Source of the DNA: Karalla daura
Lineage: Eukaryota; Chordata; Actinopteri; Chaetodontiformes; Leiognathidae
Assembly: GCA_029224185.1 (NCBI GenBank)
Contig: CM055197.1
Location: forward strand, 18,761,750-18,825,749
DNA length: 64,000 nucleotides
Reading direction: 5' to 3'
This document shows, one piece after another, positions 36,701-50,800 of the stretch. A model generated the notes under the pieces. That model worked only from the letters and a program-made list of their open reading frames with translations. It made no database searches and had not been told where the DNA came from. Positions within the stretch are counted from its first letter, which is position 1. Every line of letters starts with the position of its first letter. The translations under genes were made by a program, and so were the position numbers.

Positions 36701-37606
36701 TTCAAAGTCAGTTACATAATGAAGCGCCTACACCCTGCACTCTCCTCTGCAGCTCGGCTTTGGCCCATCACCTCTGGTGTGTGTGTGTGACCTAAACAAA
36801 AAGAGCTTACAAAAATCACAATCTACAAAAATACAGTCAATTACATTTCACGTTGAAGTGCGCAGTGCTGGAGCGTCTTCTTTTTGGTTTTTTTTACATT
36901 CATTTGCTCCTTAAACTTTTGCAGGCAAAAGCAACAGGCAAAAGCAACAAACACGGCGTAGTGGGTCTCAGCTTGTTTCCCAACATCAAAAGGCCTCAAG
37001 AGGAGTGAAACTGGAGCTGGCTGTGACCAAAGTGCGACTTCTGTGGGAGGATTTGCATCGTGTCATTTGAGTGTGGGCCTTTGCACCAGTCCTCTGTATA
37101 TATGTTGCCACGGTCTGCCCCAAAGCAGAGCAGCTTCATTGAAATGCATGGGCTTCTTGTGAATGTCAGGGTGAAACTCGGGACATGAAATGAGAAGCAG
37201 AGGACGCTGATTGCAATTAGGCCCATTGTCTCCAATTTATATGGTTATTGGGTGGTGCCTCTTGCAGTCTGGTCGCGTCAAAGTTCTCACAGTCAGGATG
37301 CCATCTCCCTCACTGGAGCCACCGCAGCCTCCTCTGGCAACTATCTGCTAACAATGCTCATCTCACCTGGGTGACAAAGCTGCTAGGTGGGTCTGGCTGG
37401 AAGAGAAGGGCCCATTTCCTTCAGCCGAAAGACAGCGTTGCTGCAGGGCCGGAGTTTCCGTCCATCCTGTGATCTGTTTCATGTTGTTGTACTTGTTTTC
37501 TCCCATTCAAACGGTGTGAAAAGTGTCAAAGGTCGTGGTGTGGAATGAGCCGCCGACAACCTCCCAGTCGCTTAAACCAAACCTGAACCTGGCTGACTCC
37601 CGGGAG

Positions 37607-37608
<2 letters not shown>

Positions 37609-37682
<74 letters not shown>
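37609..37682. repeat. CA dinucleotide microsatellite (about 74 bp)
   Basis: Uninterrupted CA repeat in the arf1-wnt3a spacer. The Cys/Val and His/Thr ORFs over it are artefacts. Confidence 0.95.
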
Positions 37683-37685
<3 letters not shown>

Positions 37686-38602
37686 TGAGGAAGGTTTTAT
37701 TCACTTCCCATCATGACGCAGGGTTTAAATGCCATAGCGTTTTTATGTATGTCTGGGAAAATAAGTACACCCGAGTAATGAGGTTTAGTCGGAGGATAAA
37801 CTTTGAAAGACGGCTTAAAATATAGTTTAATGTGGGGGTGGGCAAGACTAATGAATCCACATGAATGAGAACGGAAGGGTATCACTTTTTGTGGTGCTTC
37901 CACTCTGGAGGGGGTGTGTATCAATCTTTCTGTGAGATAATGGGGTTAGATAGCAGTGAGACCTGGCCTCTGGTGGTGACATTGTTGCAGGGCTCAAAGA
38001 CTATCAGGGGTCCAGCGGCTGAGCTGGAGCACTGGTGGGCTCTATTCACATCCAACCCCTAATCTATCTTGAGATCAGGTCTTTCTCCTCGACAAAGCTC
38101 CATCTATTTCTAAACTCTCATCACTGAGATTTTTTTTTTCCATCTGTTATTATTGTTTCTCCAAAAAGCACAGCCGGCATCTGCAGTCTCTCAATGGAAT
38201 CAAATTATGAGTTCAGCTTTTTCTTCTTTCCCTTCTTTCGTCCTATAACAAATCCACTGGCCAGGTTTGGGTATTATGGACTAAATCTATTAGTCTGCCG
38301 GAGTGACAGCTCGTTCATTCTTTAGGCGTGTGACTGTGATCGGGGCAGGCGTCAGTATTATCTGTGGTAGTCTGCATAGTGTCTGCATAATGCAGCTCAG
38401 TCTGCAGACAGGTCTTGTGGCTTATTCATAGAGTATTAAACATGGTAGCAGTCTACTGTGGCAACGACCAGGCTACCTGAACTGACTGACCGCACCTGAT
38501 ACACTGTGGCACTTATTTTCCTCTCTAAAAAGTTGTACACTCACCTGGATGTAGCTGGAGATTGCTTGATACTCCACTATCTCTATCTAACTATCTCTAT
38601 CT

Positions 38603-38639
38603 AACTATCTCCAACTCCTGTGAGGAGTTGGAGATAGTT
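38603..38639. repeat. Perfect inverted repeat, 17-bp arms, 3-nt loop
   Basis: AACTATCTCCAACTCCT, loop GTG, then its exact reverse complement. It follows short direct repeats of CTATCTCTATCTAA. Confidence 0.9.
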
Positions 38640-38936
38640 GACTTCAATAACTTCACAAGCTGTAAAACATAATTTATCATGTGTGTCCTGGCTGTGTTCA
38701 TGTCTCCTTAGAAACAGGCTCCACTGTTGTCTATTCAACTTGCTGGAAATCTGTATTTGCTCTTGTTTTATGTTTGTTTGTTTTTCTCCCCAAATTCTAT
38801 GTTTTCACAACACATGCAGAATTTTGCAGATTTATTAACTTTTTATGTATTTTATGTATTTTGTATGTATTCTATCTATTTTGCATGTGTCAACCCAACC
38901 TGCTGCACTTAACTATGCACTTTTCCAGACAGATAT

Positions 38937-39152
<216 letters not shown>

Positions 39153-39474
39153 TGTCATGCTTTTTTATATCGTAGCAAGAATCAAATAATTTGCTGTGTA
39201 GACTTAGTCCGGGGCATATGAAGGCTGGAAACTAAGGATAACATTGATTATTTATTTCACAATGTGCTATCATCTACAGATTCAACCACTACATTTGTAC
39301 ACACCTTTGATGTCTATGAAATTGGAGGCTGTGTTGATTTGCCTTCTTTAAGTGCAGTTCCCAGAGGTCTAAGGTCAGTGGCAACAGGTGATGTCTGTTC
39401 ATATGTCTTAGTACTGACAAAAAACAACAAAATACTCACTGAAAACAGAACAACAGTTTGGTTGTTTATGTTGC

Positions 39475-41836
39475 TTTATTTTGGTGTTACAGAGTTAACT
39501 TTAGAAATCTACTACAGGCAGTAAGACAAACGATGCCTGTGTGCAGTCAGTGAAAAAAACAGATGAGGTAAAAAGGCTACAGTGTTACAAGTCACAACAC
39601 TGTTTAAAAAAAAAAAAGTATTTCTGCAAATATATACTTTTCACTTACTAATATATACATAGCATGAAATAAATAATTATAAAAAAATCCAATTTTAGGA
39701 ATCCATAAAAATGTAAAACACTACTTTGTACAAAACTTTGGATTTTAAGACTTAACAAGAAATTAGAACATAAGCAAATTGTCCACACAAGCAATCAGTC
39801 ACATATAACATGTCGTGAATGCAAGGTAACAGATCTTGTCCCGGTGGTGGTTGCTGTGTAGTTTATTAAAGATGACTTACAATGTGAAGGCGATTATGGC
39901 TGCTCATCAATATGTTCACTGAAGATGAAAAGTCATCATATATGGCCAAATTTGATTAGAATCTGAGAACTATACATGCCTGAGACATAGCATAACATTG
40001 ACTGCATAACAACAATTCATCTGAGACTTTCCACAACCCATCAACCCACAGCCATCAGTGAAATAGTGTGCGCAGGTCATGTTGCCTATTTAGAGATTTC
40101 GTCTCAGCGTTCAGTCGTTTTTCCATGTTCCAAATAAATAAACCCTGCTGTTTCTTCTCAATTTAGGGGAAAGCAACAGGAATGAATTGTTTCTGCCCTG
40201 ATGTTTAGCATGACTACAAAACCGTAGGTAACTAAAATAACATACTATCTATTTTGCTCTATTTGTTAGAATGGTAATTGCTGTATGCAAGAATTAGTCA
40301 AAACTTCACATTTTATTTTTCCAAACTATATATGTAATAGATTTCTTTCACAGAAAGAATCAGTACATGCAAGAATATAACACAAATCGTCAAAGACAGA
40401 CTGTATGTAAGGACCTAAACACACATACAGACACACACACACGCACACACACATGCACACAAAGAATACACACAAAAATATTATCTTTACTTAGCAGCAT
40501 TAAAAGAAGGGAAGTACTGATAGTTTCAGTGATGCTGCTTGTTGTTTAGTTTGGGGAACAAGAAGCCACAGCTGAGAGTCATCACATGCACGGGTTTTGG
40601 TTTTACTACAACTGTATATTTTACTGCATTATACAGAGCTTATAAGATACAGCTTAGTTAACGGTTTGTTTGCCACATGGGTTTTATTTTACCAGGGAGT
40701 ACAGAATTTACCTCAATTTCATCAGATGATCAAACTAAAAGAATATCATACGTGTGTAAGCGAAACAAAAACAGTGGGAATATCCCTTTTTTCTTTTCAT
40801 AAATAACAGTTTTCCCCACAACCGGTCTCATGGGACATTGCTAATACTGATAAAAACATGGAGAACATGCTTCATATTTCTCAACGGGACACAAGTGCTG
40901 ACCTTTCAGATTGGTTTGCAGCTCTCTGAGCGCTGCAAACCTACAGGAGGGTTTTCTTGTCTGGTCTTTGGTCATGACTTTCGATGTTGTTCAAAGCATT
41001 GTGATGGAAACAGAAAAGGTACCGGTTTTCAGCTGTTTCAGGGAAACGTGCAGACTGTGTGTGTTCTTGATTCACCAAAGCTCAGTGGATGTGGCTCATG
41101 TCTAATCTTGAGATAAAATTAGTTGTTTAAAGCAGGTATTAACTCGTTAGCTTAAGAATTTGAGAATATGTAAACACACTGCAGCATAATAACTACATTC
41201 ACTCAGGTGCAAGTGCATTCTTACCCAAACATCAGTAACATATTAACACTAGTAAACAAAAAACCACTTTCACACAATGATAATGTTAGTTTTCAGATAT
41301 ACACGCACATACTTTTCATTTTGAGAATGCATGCCGTTGAGTGTGTAAAGAACTGCTCGTACATTGCTTTGTGGCAAAACAAACGATGATTAAACTTTGA
41401 AGAAAATGTGACATTTTCAGTGTTTGCCCCATAGACTTGAAAGAATTGGCAGTGTTGGACTACTCTCAACAAAATCAGCTACACAGAACACAGAAGAAAC
41501 ACCAATATGGTGTTTGTCAATTAGCTGACAGTGTCCTTTCCTACGTCAGTATATGAGAATTCTTTTGTCATTGCTAGAGATATCAATGTTGTCATCATCA
41601 TCATCGCAGTTCATGTGGATGACGCTTTGTGATGCCAACGCCTACTCAAATGTGTCAGTTGATTGAGGCAGAGAGGGCACCGCAGCACAGGCCACCAGGC
41701 CTTTAAATCTGCCAGTAAGTCCATGGACAGGTCAGTCTCACTGCCTCAGACACTGTGTCGATAGGTCGCTATATTCATCCCGCTGCCCTCTGGAGTCTTT
41801 CAATTTTGGTGCGAGAGGATGAGAAGCAGTCGTCCC
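39475..41836 (-). other. wnt3a: Probable wnt3a 3' untranslated region (end uncertain)
   Basis: Sequence after the wnt3a stop is A+T-rich and free of large repeats. Minus-strand AATAAA signals lie at 40,683-40,688, 40,313-40,318, 39,862-39,867 and 39,475-39,480; I cannot tell which is used. It contains a short CA run (about 40,428-40,460). Confidence 0.35.
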
Positions 41837-44800
41837 TTATTTGCAGGTGTGCACGTCGTAGACTCGTACGCACTCCTGACAGCTGACGTAGCAGCACCAG
41901 TGGAAAATGCAGTGGCACTTCTCTTTCCTCTTCTCAGTCCTGGTGTTGTGACCCCTGCCGCAGCAGAGCAGGTCACAGCCGTCGATGCCGTGGGACGTCA
42001 GGTTGCAGACGCGGTCGCGCGTGCCGAAGGAGCCGGTCTCAGGGTTGGGGTCACAGAAATTGGGCGAGCTTTCATAGTAAACCAGGTCTCGTTCCGTCGG
42101 CGGTTTGAAGTAGTTGTACTTGGGCCTCAGGGTCTCCACCCATCCGCGGGACTCCTTGTGTTTCTCCACCACCATCTCCGAGGCACTGTCATACTTGTCC
42201 TTCATGTAGTCGCCAATCGCGCGGAAATCAGGCTGAGACCACCAGCATGTCTTGACCTCGCAGCTGCCTGAGAGCCCATGGCACTTACACTTCAGGAACA
42301 TGTTGTCATTGAGGGACTACGGATAAAAGCATCTGTGTTAGCTCTCCAATTTAAAAAGAAAGAAGACATCACACAACCAGCAAGAGCAGAGAAAGACATA
42401 ACCCACCATTCTTCCTGCCTCGTTGTTATGGCGGTTCATGGCTGAGCGTGCGTCTGGCCGATTCTCCCGCGCGTCCGCAAACTCCCGGGACACCATGCTC
42501 CCAAACTCCACATCCTCGCTGCAGCCACCCCACTTCCACCCCTCACCAGGGGGGCCCTTGTGGCGCGTGTCGCATCCGCAGATGGTGGCTGAGCCCTCGG
42601 CGCAGGCCCGGGTCACCGCGAAGGCCACTCCGGCTGAAGCGATGGCATGAACAAACGCAGACTCTCGGGTGGCTGGAAAGAGAAGTTCAGACATCTGTAA
42701 GAGACATGGTGTTGGAAAAATACTCAGAGGCAACATCCTGCTGGGAAAAGCTTCTGCAGAATTAAATAATCACGGGTTGTCTCATGAGTAATGACTTTTT
42801 GATGCTAATGATTATTTTTGGGATTAAATTTTCAGAACCGTTGCGGCTGTAATTGCTGGAGAAAGTAGGTCGCCACCTGTTTATGTGCTTGTGTTCGGTC
42901 TTGTGTGATAGCACAAACAAAATTTTCTCAACCCACACCAACAGGAGAACATCAAACAAACTGTATATACTTTTGAGTCCATTCGTGTTTTTGGTTGCAC
43001 ATGTTTAGGTGTCTTACAATGTGTACCTGCGTGTGGGTTCATTTAGCCCAGACATCACTCGTCCTGTGTCTGAATAAGGCCGAGGCTTCTGTGTCTCTGT
43101 CTGACATAGTTCACTGATGAGTCAGAGGGATCAGGATCTTCCAGAGATGAGAGGAAGAGAGACCTGACAGGCCTATAATTAAGAGACTCAATTAAGCTTT
43201 TGAAAGGTTAGGAAACTGCCTCACACTATGGGGGACAAAGAGAAACAGAATGGAGACGGGGCTGTTGTGTCCAGATATGCAACCTTAAACCACAACCATT
43301 ACAAAATAGAGGAGACATCATTTACTTTGCTTACATCACTGACAGGGAAGTAGCTTCGAATGTAGATTCTTGTATGGCCTTGTGCAAATCAAGAGAAAGA
43401 GAATCCATATTAAGAAAACTGCCTGTAAATATGACATGAAAAGGCAAAACCTAAAGAAATGGATGGAGCGGGTTGATAATCAACAGTAAAATTGGGTCTC
43501 TGTGTGTGTCCTTGAGTGTGTGAGAGAGAGATAAAGAGGCAGCTCATGCCTCTGTCTAAAGAACAAGAACGACAGAGGGAAAGAAAGAAAAGAAAGAAGG
43601 GAGGAGCGTAAATCTAAAGGGACTCAGAGCTCCTCCCTTACAGCAGGTTCCAACCAGTTTGAGGACTAAAGGGCATTAGAAACAATGATGCAAGAGAAAA
43701 GGTCTACTGGCATCCTCCGCCACCCACTGCATACTACCATTGTACACGTAGGAGGTTACTAATGTTCATAATACATCTGAACCTTTGCTCTGTTTCCTTA
43801 AGTCCTGCTCACTACGCAAACCTCAGATGGTTTGATTTCATGTGTTCAATCACAGTGACTGTAAGATGTAGATCCCTTTAAGGGGAAAGTTTTCAAAACT
43901 TTACCTGCGTACACAACTAGTTTCAACCAATATCCTGTTTAATTCGTTGTTATACACAAGGCTATCATCTGCATAGAAATAGAATTTAATTCAATGTGTC
44001 ATAGAATGTCCATTAATCTGGATTTGTAAGAAGTGTAGACCAAAGATGAAACCCTGGGGAACTTCTTTAGAGACCTGACCTTATGGATGACTGGCACTGA
44101 TGCTACAGAGCATAAAGGGGTGGAGGAGTTAAAATGGAAGAGGAAAAGAGGATTATCTGGGGCCAAAATGAGCAAAGGAGTAGGACTGGGGCAAATTAAA
44201 TATGTCCTATTGTCTATGTGAGGGTAGCTGGGTAAACCATGGAAAAAAAGTGTCTCAGGTGGCAGATCTTCATGTCCCTGCCCAATACCTTTTAAAAATC
44301 CTTTCCCCAAGTTAAAATTGTTAGCTATTGAAATTGTATCTGGTTAACCGCTTTATCTTCTTGAATAAATGTCACGTTTTATACACCTGCAATAGGACCT
44401 GGAAACACCGGCTCTTACAACAGCACCTTGGCCTTTCTTGGTTTTACGACTAATTTATGGTATTTCAGGGCACTTTTATACCGACAATGCTCCTCCACCA
44501 AACTTTGCCAGACCCTGGCAGGCCAAGTGGTCCCTACGACCTGCTGGGGGGTTGAATCCCCTATTGTGCTGCCACTGTCACGCTGTGTTAGTCCCACAAT
44601 GGTCCCAGATATTTTATATGAAATTTGCCCTGGCCAGTGATTAGTGGGGACCAAGTTAAGTCATAGCAACAGAGAACTATGCATTGGCTGGACCCCGCTT
44701 GTCGGCAGACGGGGAAATCCCTATTCAAATGGTTTAATAAAACAATCTAAAGGGCGTGTGAATGGGGAAAAGCACTTTTTCTACTGCTTAATCTCATGGT

Positions 44801-47800
44801 TGCAAAGATATTGTGCTCTGAGCAGTGCCCAGCAGGGAGTGGGGCTAAGGTCCCCCCATCAACTCCATTTACCACACCCCTTCTTTCTTTCTTGCCCAGA
44901 GTTAATGATATACTGGTGCGCCAGCTTCCCTCCCCCAGCATGGAGAGACATACGTCTTGTGAAAAGCAGAGACCTCTCAGCTCATCCTAAATAGTTACAC
45001 TTTCTCATCCTTGGGTCATAGGTCGTAACCCACATCCCCTGACCTTTCCTAAGTTAGTTTAGAGAGGACTTAATGATTTAGGTTAATTCATTGGGTGGAT
45101 TTCCTGGTAAACAGAGCTTGAACGAGGGACAGGTACCTTAAGGGAATGGAGGTTTGACATGTCAGAGGATACAACAGGATGGATCTTGGCAATCCCTTCC
45201 CAGTTACATTACATAATAGGAATTTCCTTCAAACCCTGTTTAGATTTAATGGTTTCAAGGAGAATAGTGACACTGCAAGTCTGTACCTGCTTGGATGATA
45301 ACACCTGGGAACCATGACTGTCCACTGTTTGTATGATATGACTCATAAACTGGAGCATGATTATACCCATATAGTAGGTACGTAGGTGTTCTGTAAATAC
45401 CAAGAATGCCGAAACAGCTCTGGGATCAGCTCTACAGACTAAGAACACCTGCACAGCTTTCTATTACCTTTCATCACAGGCAGATTCCAGTGGTGCATGT
45501 TTTGACACTTTAGTTAATGTAAATTAATGAGTGCTGACGAAGACATAGCCTTGAGGTAGGGCTCGTGATGCGGGGTGTGGATTGAGACAGAAGCACAGAG
45601 AGAGAATCAGGCCATGTGTACGCCAGAGAAAGAGCATGCAAACGTAGAGGAATGAGAAGACTTGTTTGAGAGGAAGACGGTCTTTTGTGGATGATTTCAA
45701 ATATGAGAATACATGACTGCTAGATGGATAGATGCATGTATCTACCGCGTGTGATCACTATAGGTATGAGTGCATTATTCTATTCTTTTCTTTCACTGGA
45801 GGCCTCAACTCAAATCAGGGAATTATCTTTTCTTGCCAGTCCTCTGTGATTCTGCTTAATCTGCCTATGCAAAACAAACTTGTAGCATCCAGCAGGACAT
45901 GGGCAGCGATGGGCTAACTGATAGGAACTAAGCCCCTAAAGCTTATGAAGGTGCCCACCCTTCCTTCCTTTCAGCTTCGACCCCAAAAAGGCAGGAGGAA
46001 ACCGACACACAACAGTCTGAATTGCAGACAAACAGACACCAGTGAGGACAATGGCACTGTTGCACAGACAAACACCGGCATCAATCAAATCCAATGAAAT
46101 GGAAGCCCCTCTCCTACTAAGCCCTATCAAAGGCCTGTGAGCCCCTGAGTCACTTTTCTTGGCCTCTGACAAAGGCACTTAATCCAGCCACTTTGACCTC
46201 TCACATTATTAAGGGCCTCAGTGACCTTAATCCAATCAAAATGATTCACTAAAGCCCAGTAGCTGCCTCCTCTTTCCACCAAGTATCCCCGCAATTTAGA
46301 CCTGGGAGGAGAGGCAATGGGAGAGATGTGGTGGCATTTTGCAAGACAATAGGTCTCCGATTGAGAACCCCTATCGTTAGCCATCTACTTGAGCTCAATC
46401 CTCTTCTATCAATTGGCTTAGGAGTTTATTAAAAGCAATTGCCCTGACTAACCTCCAACCCCCTGTGTTTGCATCAATCTCCTGCAAACTAGGTGACATG
46501 TTTGGATGTCTGGACCACAACCCCTGTGTTTTCCACTCATTCACAATTTAGTAGATTGTAGCTCTTTTTTTGCAGGCATTGACAAGGACACAGAAAAGAG
46601 CACAGAATAGATGGATTCACAAATGACTTGCTCTCTTCTTTTTGCTTGTTTTTTCTTTCATTCACACTCTGGAAGTGGGTAAATTATACTGGGAATAGTA
46701 TGCCTGAAAGTCATTATATACACCATCACCAAAATGGGTGGGGTAAAAGGTACATTTTGGCACGCCATAACTCAAAGGATTGAACAGAAGGGCACAGGGA
46801 ATTCCCTCCTAAAGAATTCTCCAACAGGACAGAACTCACTGATCATGTACATAATTTCATTTGTACAGACTGCTCAGAGCCTGTTCACTCTGAAGTCTAT
46901 TTAAACAAGGATTTGAACAGCATATACGGGATGGAGCACGCAGGGACCACGGCTCTTCTAATGCAAATATATATGTCAGAGAGAATATAGGACTGTTAAT
47001 AGAAGGCTTAATCAGAATACGTGTGCAGTAAGTCACTTTGTTTTTTCTGGTTCTGGTGTTTTTAGAGTTGGTTTCATGATGTAAGACCTTTAAGAAGGTA
47101 GGTATGGGATCTAAGGTAGATGGCATTAGCACACAAGTTGGGTGCAATGGGGTCAGACAGCATCACTAAAGAAAATGTACTACAATATATTTATGGTACT
47201 GTCATATTTGTCAAGTTTAACAGTAATGAATACTGGTGTCAACACCTTACTTTCATGTACTTCTGCCCGACCCCTGAAAAGCAAGAGAAGGTGAATTGGG
47301 CTCATACGCTCTGACACATCACACATTAAAACACCAAGGACCCACAGCCTGTGCACAGCCAGGTCATCTGCAACAAAAGCAACAGCAGCAATGACAAACC
47401 TCATGTACACACCGTGGACATGCGCATTGTGTGTCATTACCTTTATCCAACACTGGCCCAAAGATGGCCAGGTTGTCGTTGACTGTGGTGCAGTTCCAGC
47501 GCCGGCCTCTGAACTGGTGCTGGCACTCCTGGATGCCAATCTTCACGCCCTCGGCCACACTGGGCATGATCTCCACGTAGTTCCGGCAGAAGCGCAGCTG
47601 CTTGGGCACCAGACCCGGGATGCTGCCACAGAGAATGGGTTGAGTGCCCAGCGACGAATATTGCTGGCCCACTGCTAGCGACCTGAAAGCAGAAGTCAAC
47701 ATTGTCAATACATTGTCGTATTGTGTCGTATTGTCTCCTCCACTTGCCTGTCTTTATTTAACACCACTCAAGAGGGAGACTAATTTCCCTCTCCAGGTGC

Positions 47801-50800
47801 AGCTTAATTTCACGTCTGAGTTTGTTTGATTGTCTGCTGTATCAGATGCTACCATTAGGCATCCATCCTTTATCCCCTCAACTACCCTCTCTGCAGACAC
47901 CTGGCCTTTGTGTGTATTGCAATTGCAGCCCTGCTGCCACAGCACCATGCAATGTTTCTGTCTGAGATGAAAGTCCACAGTGCATCTAGAGGTCTTCATA
48001 GACCTTAAGCTGACAACTTGGAAAACTACACCTTGTTATTAACTGTCCGCACACTTAACAGGCCTTCAGCTTAGGGTAATAAGAGTGCAAACCCTGCATT
48101 GAAACTTCAGAGAGTGTATTAAGTGTGACACAGAACCCAACCCCCTCTTTTCCTTTGAGGAAGGTATTCTGGGATACAACAAGTGCAAACTTGGTTCACT
48201 GATTACATCTCTCTGTCTCGCTCCCCTTATTGCTTTCTCTCTGTCTTTCTGTCTTTATTTGCTGTGTCCTCTCAATTAGGACTTTTAGCAACTAGTCATC
48301 ACAAAAACGGGATGTCTACTGTTGTAATGTGCAGTACGTAATTTAGCCAAATTTAAGAAACATTTTACTTCACTGTGCTTCTCTACAACCATCTGTCAGT
48401 CACTCTGGAGGAATGTTCACTTCATGATACACCTTATACAATCTTTTATAAAGGTGGGCCGTAGGTTTAATTTGCATGTTTAGATCATTACTGTAGGACA
48501 TTCTTCTTAAATGTTATGTTGGTGTTAATGAAATTGCACTTATCACTGCACGACCTGCTGACCTGAGTTGCACATTGAAATGTCACCAAAATCAATATTT
48601 TGACTACTTGATTATTTAATGGCAGGGTTCCTATTTTCTTTGGCAAATGCTCTGCGGAGTAGCTACAAAGTGGCTTGTTGGCAATAGAGACAGGTCTACA
48701 TTTCGCCCTGACTGTGAATGAGAGACTGGCAGCATTAATCTCCTGATCCTCCCCTGAGTGATATGGACCTGATAACATTTGCTGTAGTTTTTGCACAAAA
48801 GGCAGACCGGGATCAGGTGTGCAGGGTATTCTGCTGCGCAGTTAGCTCACTATCTGATGACCGCTTCACTGTTGTTCAAGGACTAATCGCTGATCATAAC
48901 AAGATTACCAAAGCTCCTGACAGTGGCCCCAGGCTGCTCGCTTTTAAAACCTCACAGTCCGAGGCAAACTCCTGACCCCTGACTGACGATTTCTGTTGGC
49001 AGCAAAGCCTGTTGACTTTGAATACCTCAATTATACTTTAGAAATTTAAAGGCTGTGTCATTTCCAATATTGTACTTTAATGTTGTCTGTCATCTGTCAA
49101 GGTGTGTGTAAGCCTTCAGATGAGCTGGCAGGTGAACCACTGTTATTTTCCCCAGGGCAAAAGTCAGAGTCATGTGTCATGCTGATGTTAAAGTGAATTT
49201 TCTTGGTTAATTTCCACAGACTAGACCACTTTGGTTAATCATAAATGAGGCGTCCAGTAAGCCAGTACCGGCAAGTTGAGAATGACTTCAGACTCAATTT
49301 CATTTGTCCGTGGTGTGTCTGCAACACCCATCAGAAAACAACTGCAGCCCCATTTCAAGATGACCCCTCTTTAGCCCTTGTCAACTCATTTACCCCCACA
49401 CATGCCATTTCCAGAGGAAACCTGAGTCCAATCCAAACTGATGCAAACTTTAGGTTCCCCTCGAACACGCACAACAAACAGAGCTGAAAAGCTCTGATGA
49501 CCATGAAATTCCACTGTTGTAGGCCTGCAATTTTTATAAATAGCAGTCCCCTGTCAGTCTGGTCCTGAACCTCCTGTGCTTCCTTTTCCTCAACAGAGAA
49601 AGAATGTGTCGCCCCTGAAGTTTCAGTGGCATTTTCATCACCTCCATCCAGAAATGCATTTTTGCATCTCCACAGCAGGAATTAGCACAGAATAAAGATG
49701 AGATTAGCACCAATTGAGGTATCAATAACAGCCCAAACTGGCTTTTTCATTTGTTTTGTGCCTGCTGAGAAATACAGGAGTTTCCTCCTGATCGCAGTCT
49801 ATAATAAGCTTGTGCTACACCTGTGAGGGTCTTCTTGCATGCATTTCTGCCAGATCATCCTCCTTAACCGTGGCACACAAAAACCACAGTGAGTCAATGT
49901 GCTTATGTTGCTCCACTCATGTGTCTCTGTGTCTGTCTCAGCGGGGCTGAGTAATCCATGCCACCTCTTCCTGTGTTAGGAAATGGCCTGAGAGAGGCAG
50001 TGGGGCATGTTTCACCGCAGATGATTTATGATTTTTTTTAAAGGAGCTTCAACCTTAGGGAGAGTGCTGTTGGATATCAGCTCTGATAAATACTGAAAAG
50101 TGCATTTTCAGGCTTCTAGTTAGTGCTCTGGTTTCCCCCCTTACTCCAGTTATTCTTCAGTGACAGAGATAACCAGCACAATTGATAAAGAAACACAGAA
50201 TTCATTGATGCTGCTTAAGTTTATATTGTCAAATAAAAGATTTAGTCAAAACCAACAAATAAATACTTGAGCGAAAACATATATCACATTCAATTTTTGT
50301 CTTAGCACAGACTTTCCCCCTCTTCTCTAAGTGTATCCAGCACAGGTTTAATGCATATTTCAGCAAGCCCCAGCAGGGTACCTTAGAATTACCACTTTAC
50401 TCGTGTGCCCTGGGGCCTTGGAGCCGACTTTGACATCAAGAGAATATGTTTGGGAAAAGGAATGTGCGGCAAGCTTTCACCTCCAGGTATTTATCTTCTA
50501 AGGTGGGGTGGACTAGAGAAGGGGGTGGCGGGGTGGCGGGTGCAGCCAGGCTATGTCATGGCAGGTCGAGAGGAGACAGACATGAACCTGTCTTAGTGCA
50601 TAAACCGATCCACAGAGACTGCTGCAGCACAGGGGCTGAGCACCATGCAGCTCAGATGGCTGCTTAAAGCCAAGTTCAGCATGAGAAGTCTGTCAGCAGA
50701 ACATTGCAAGCTGCTATTCACAAACTCTTAGAAAGCAGGAGGCAACAGGGTCCGCCTCTGCTCTCTTCTCTCTCCCTTTCTCCTTCTCTCTCTCTCTCTA

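Noticed and set aside
37507..37825. Cys-Val and His-Thr repeat ORFs
   Set aside because: Translations of the CA microsatellite. The same applies to 52,451-52,688, 30,067-30,289 and the Tyr-Leu-Ser-Ile ORFs over GATA arrays.
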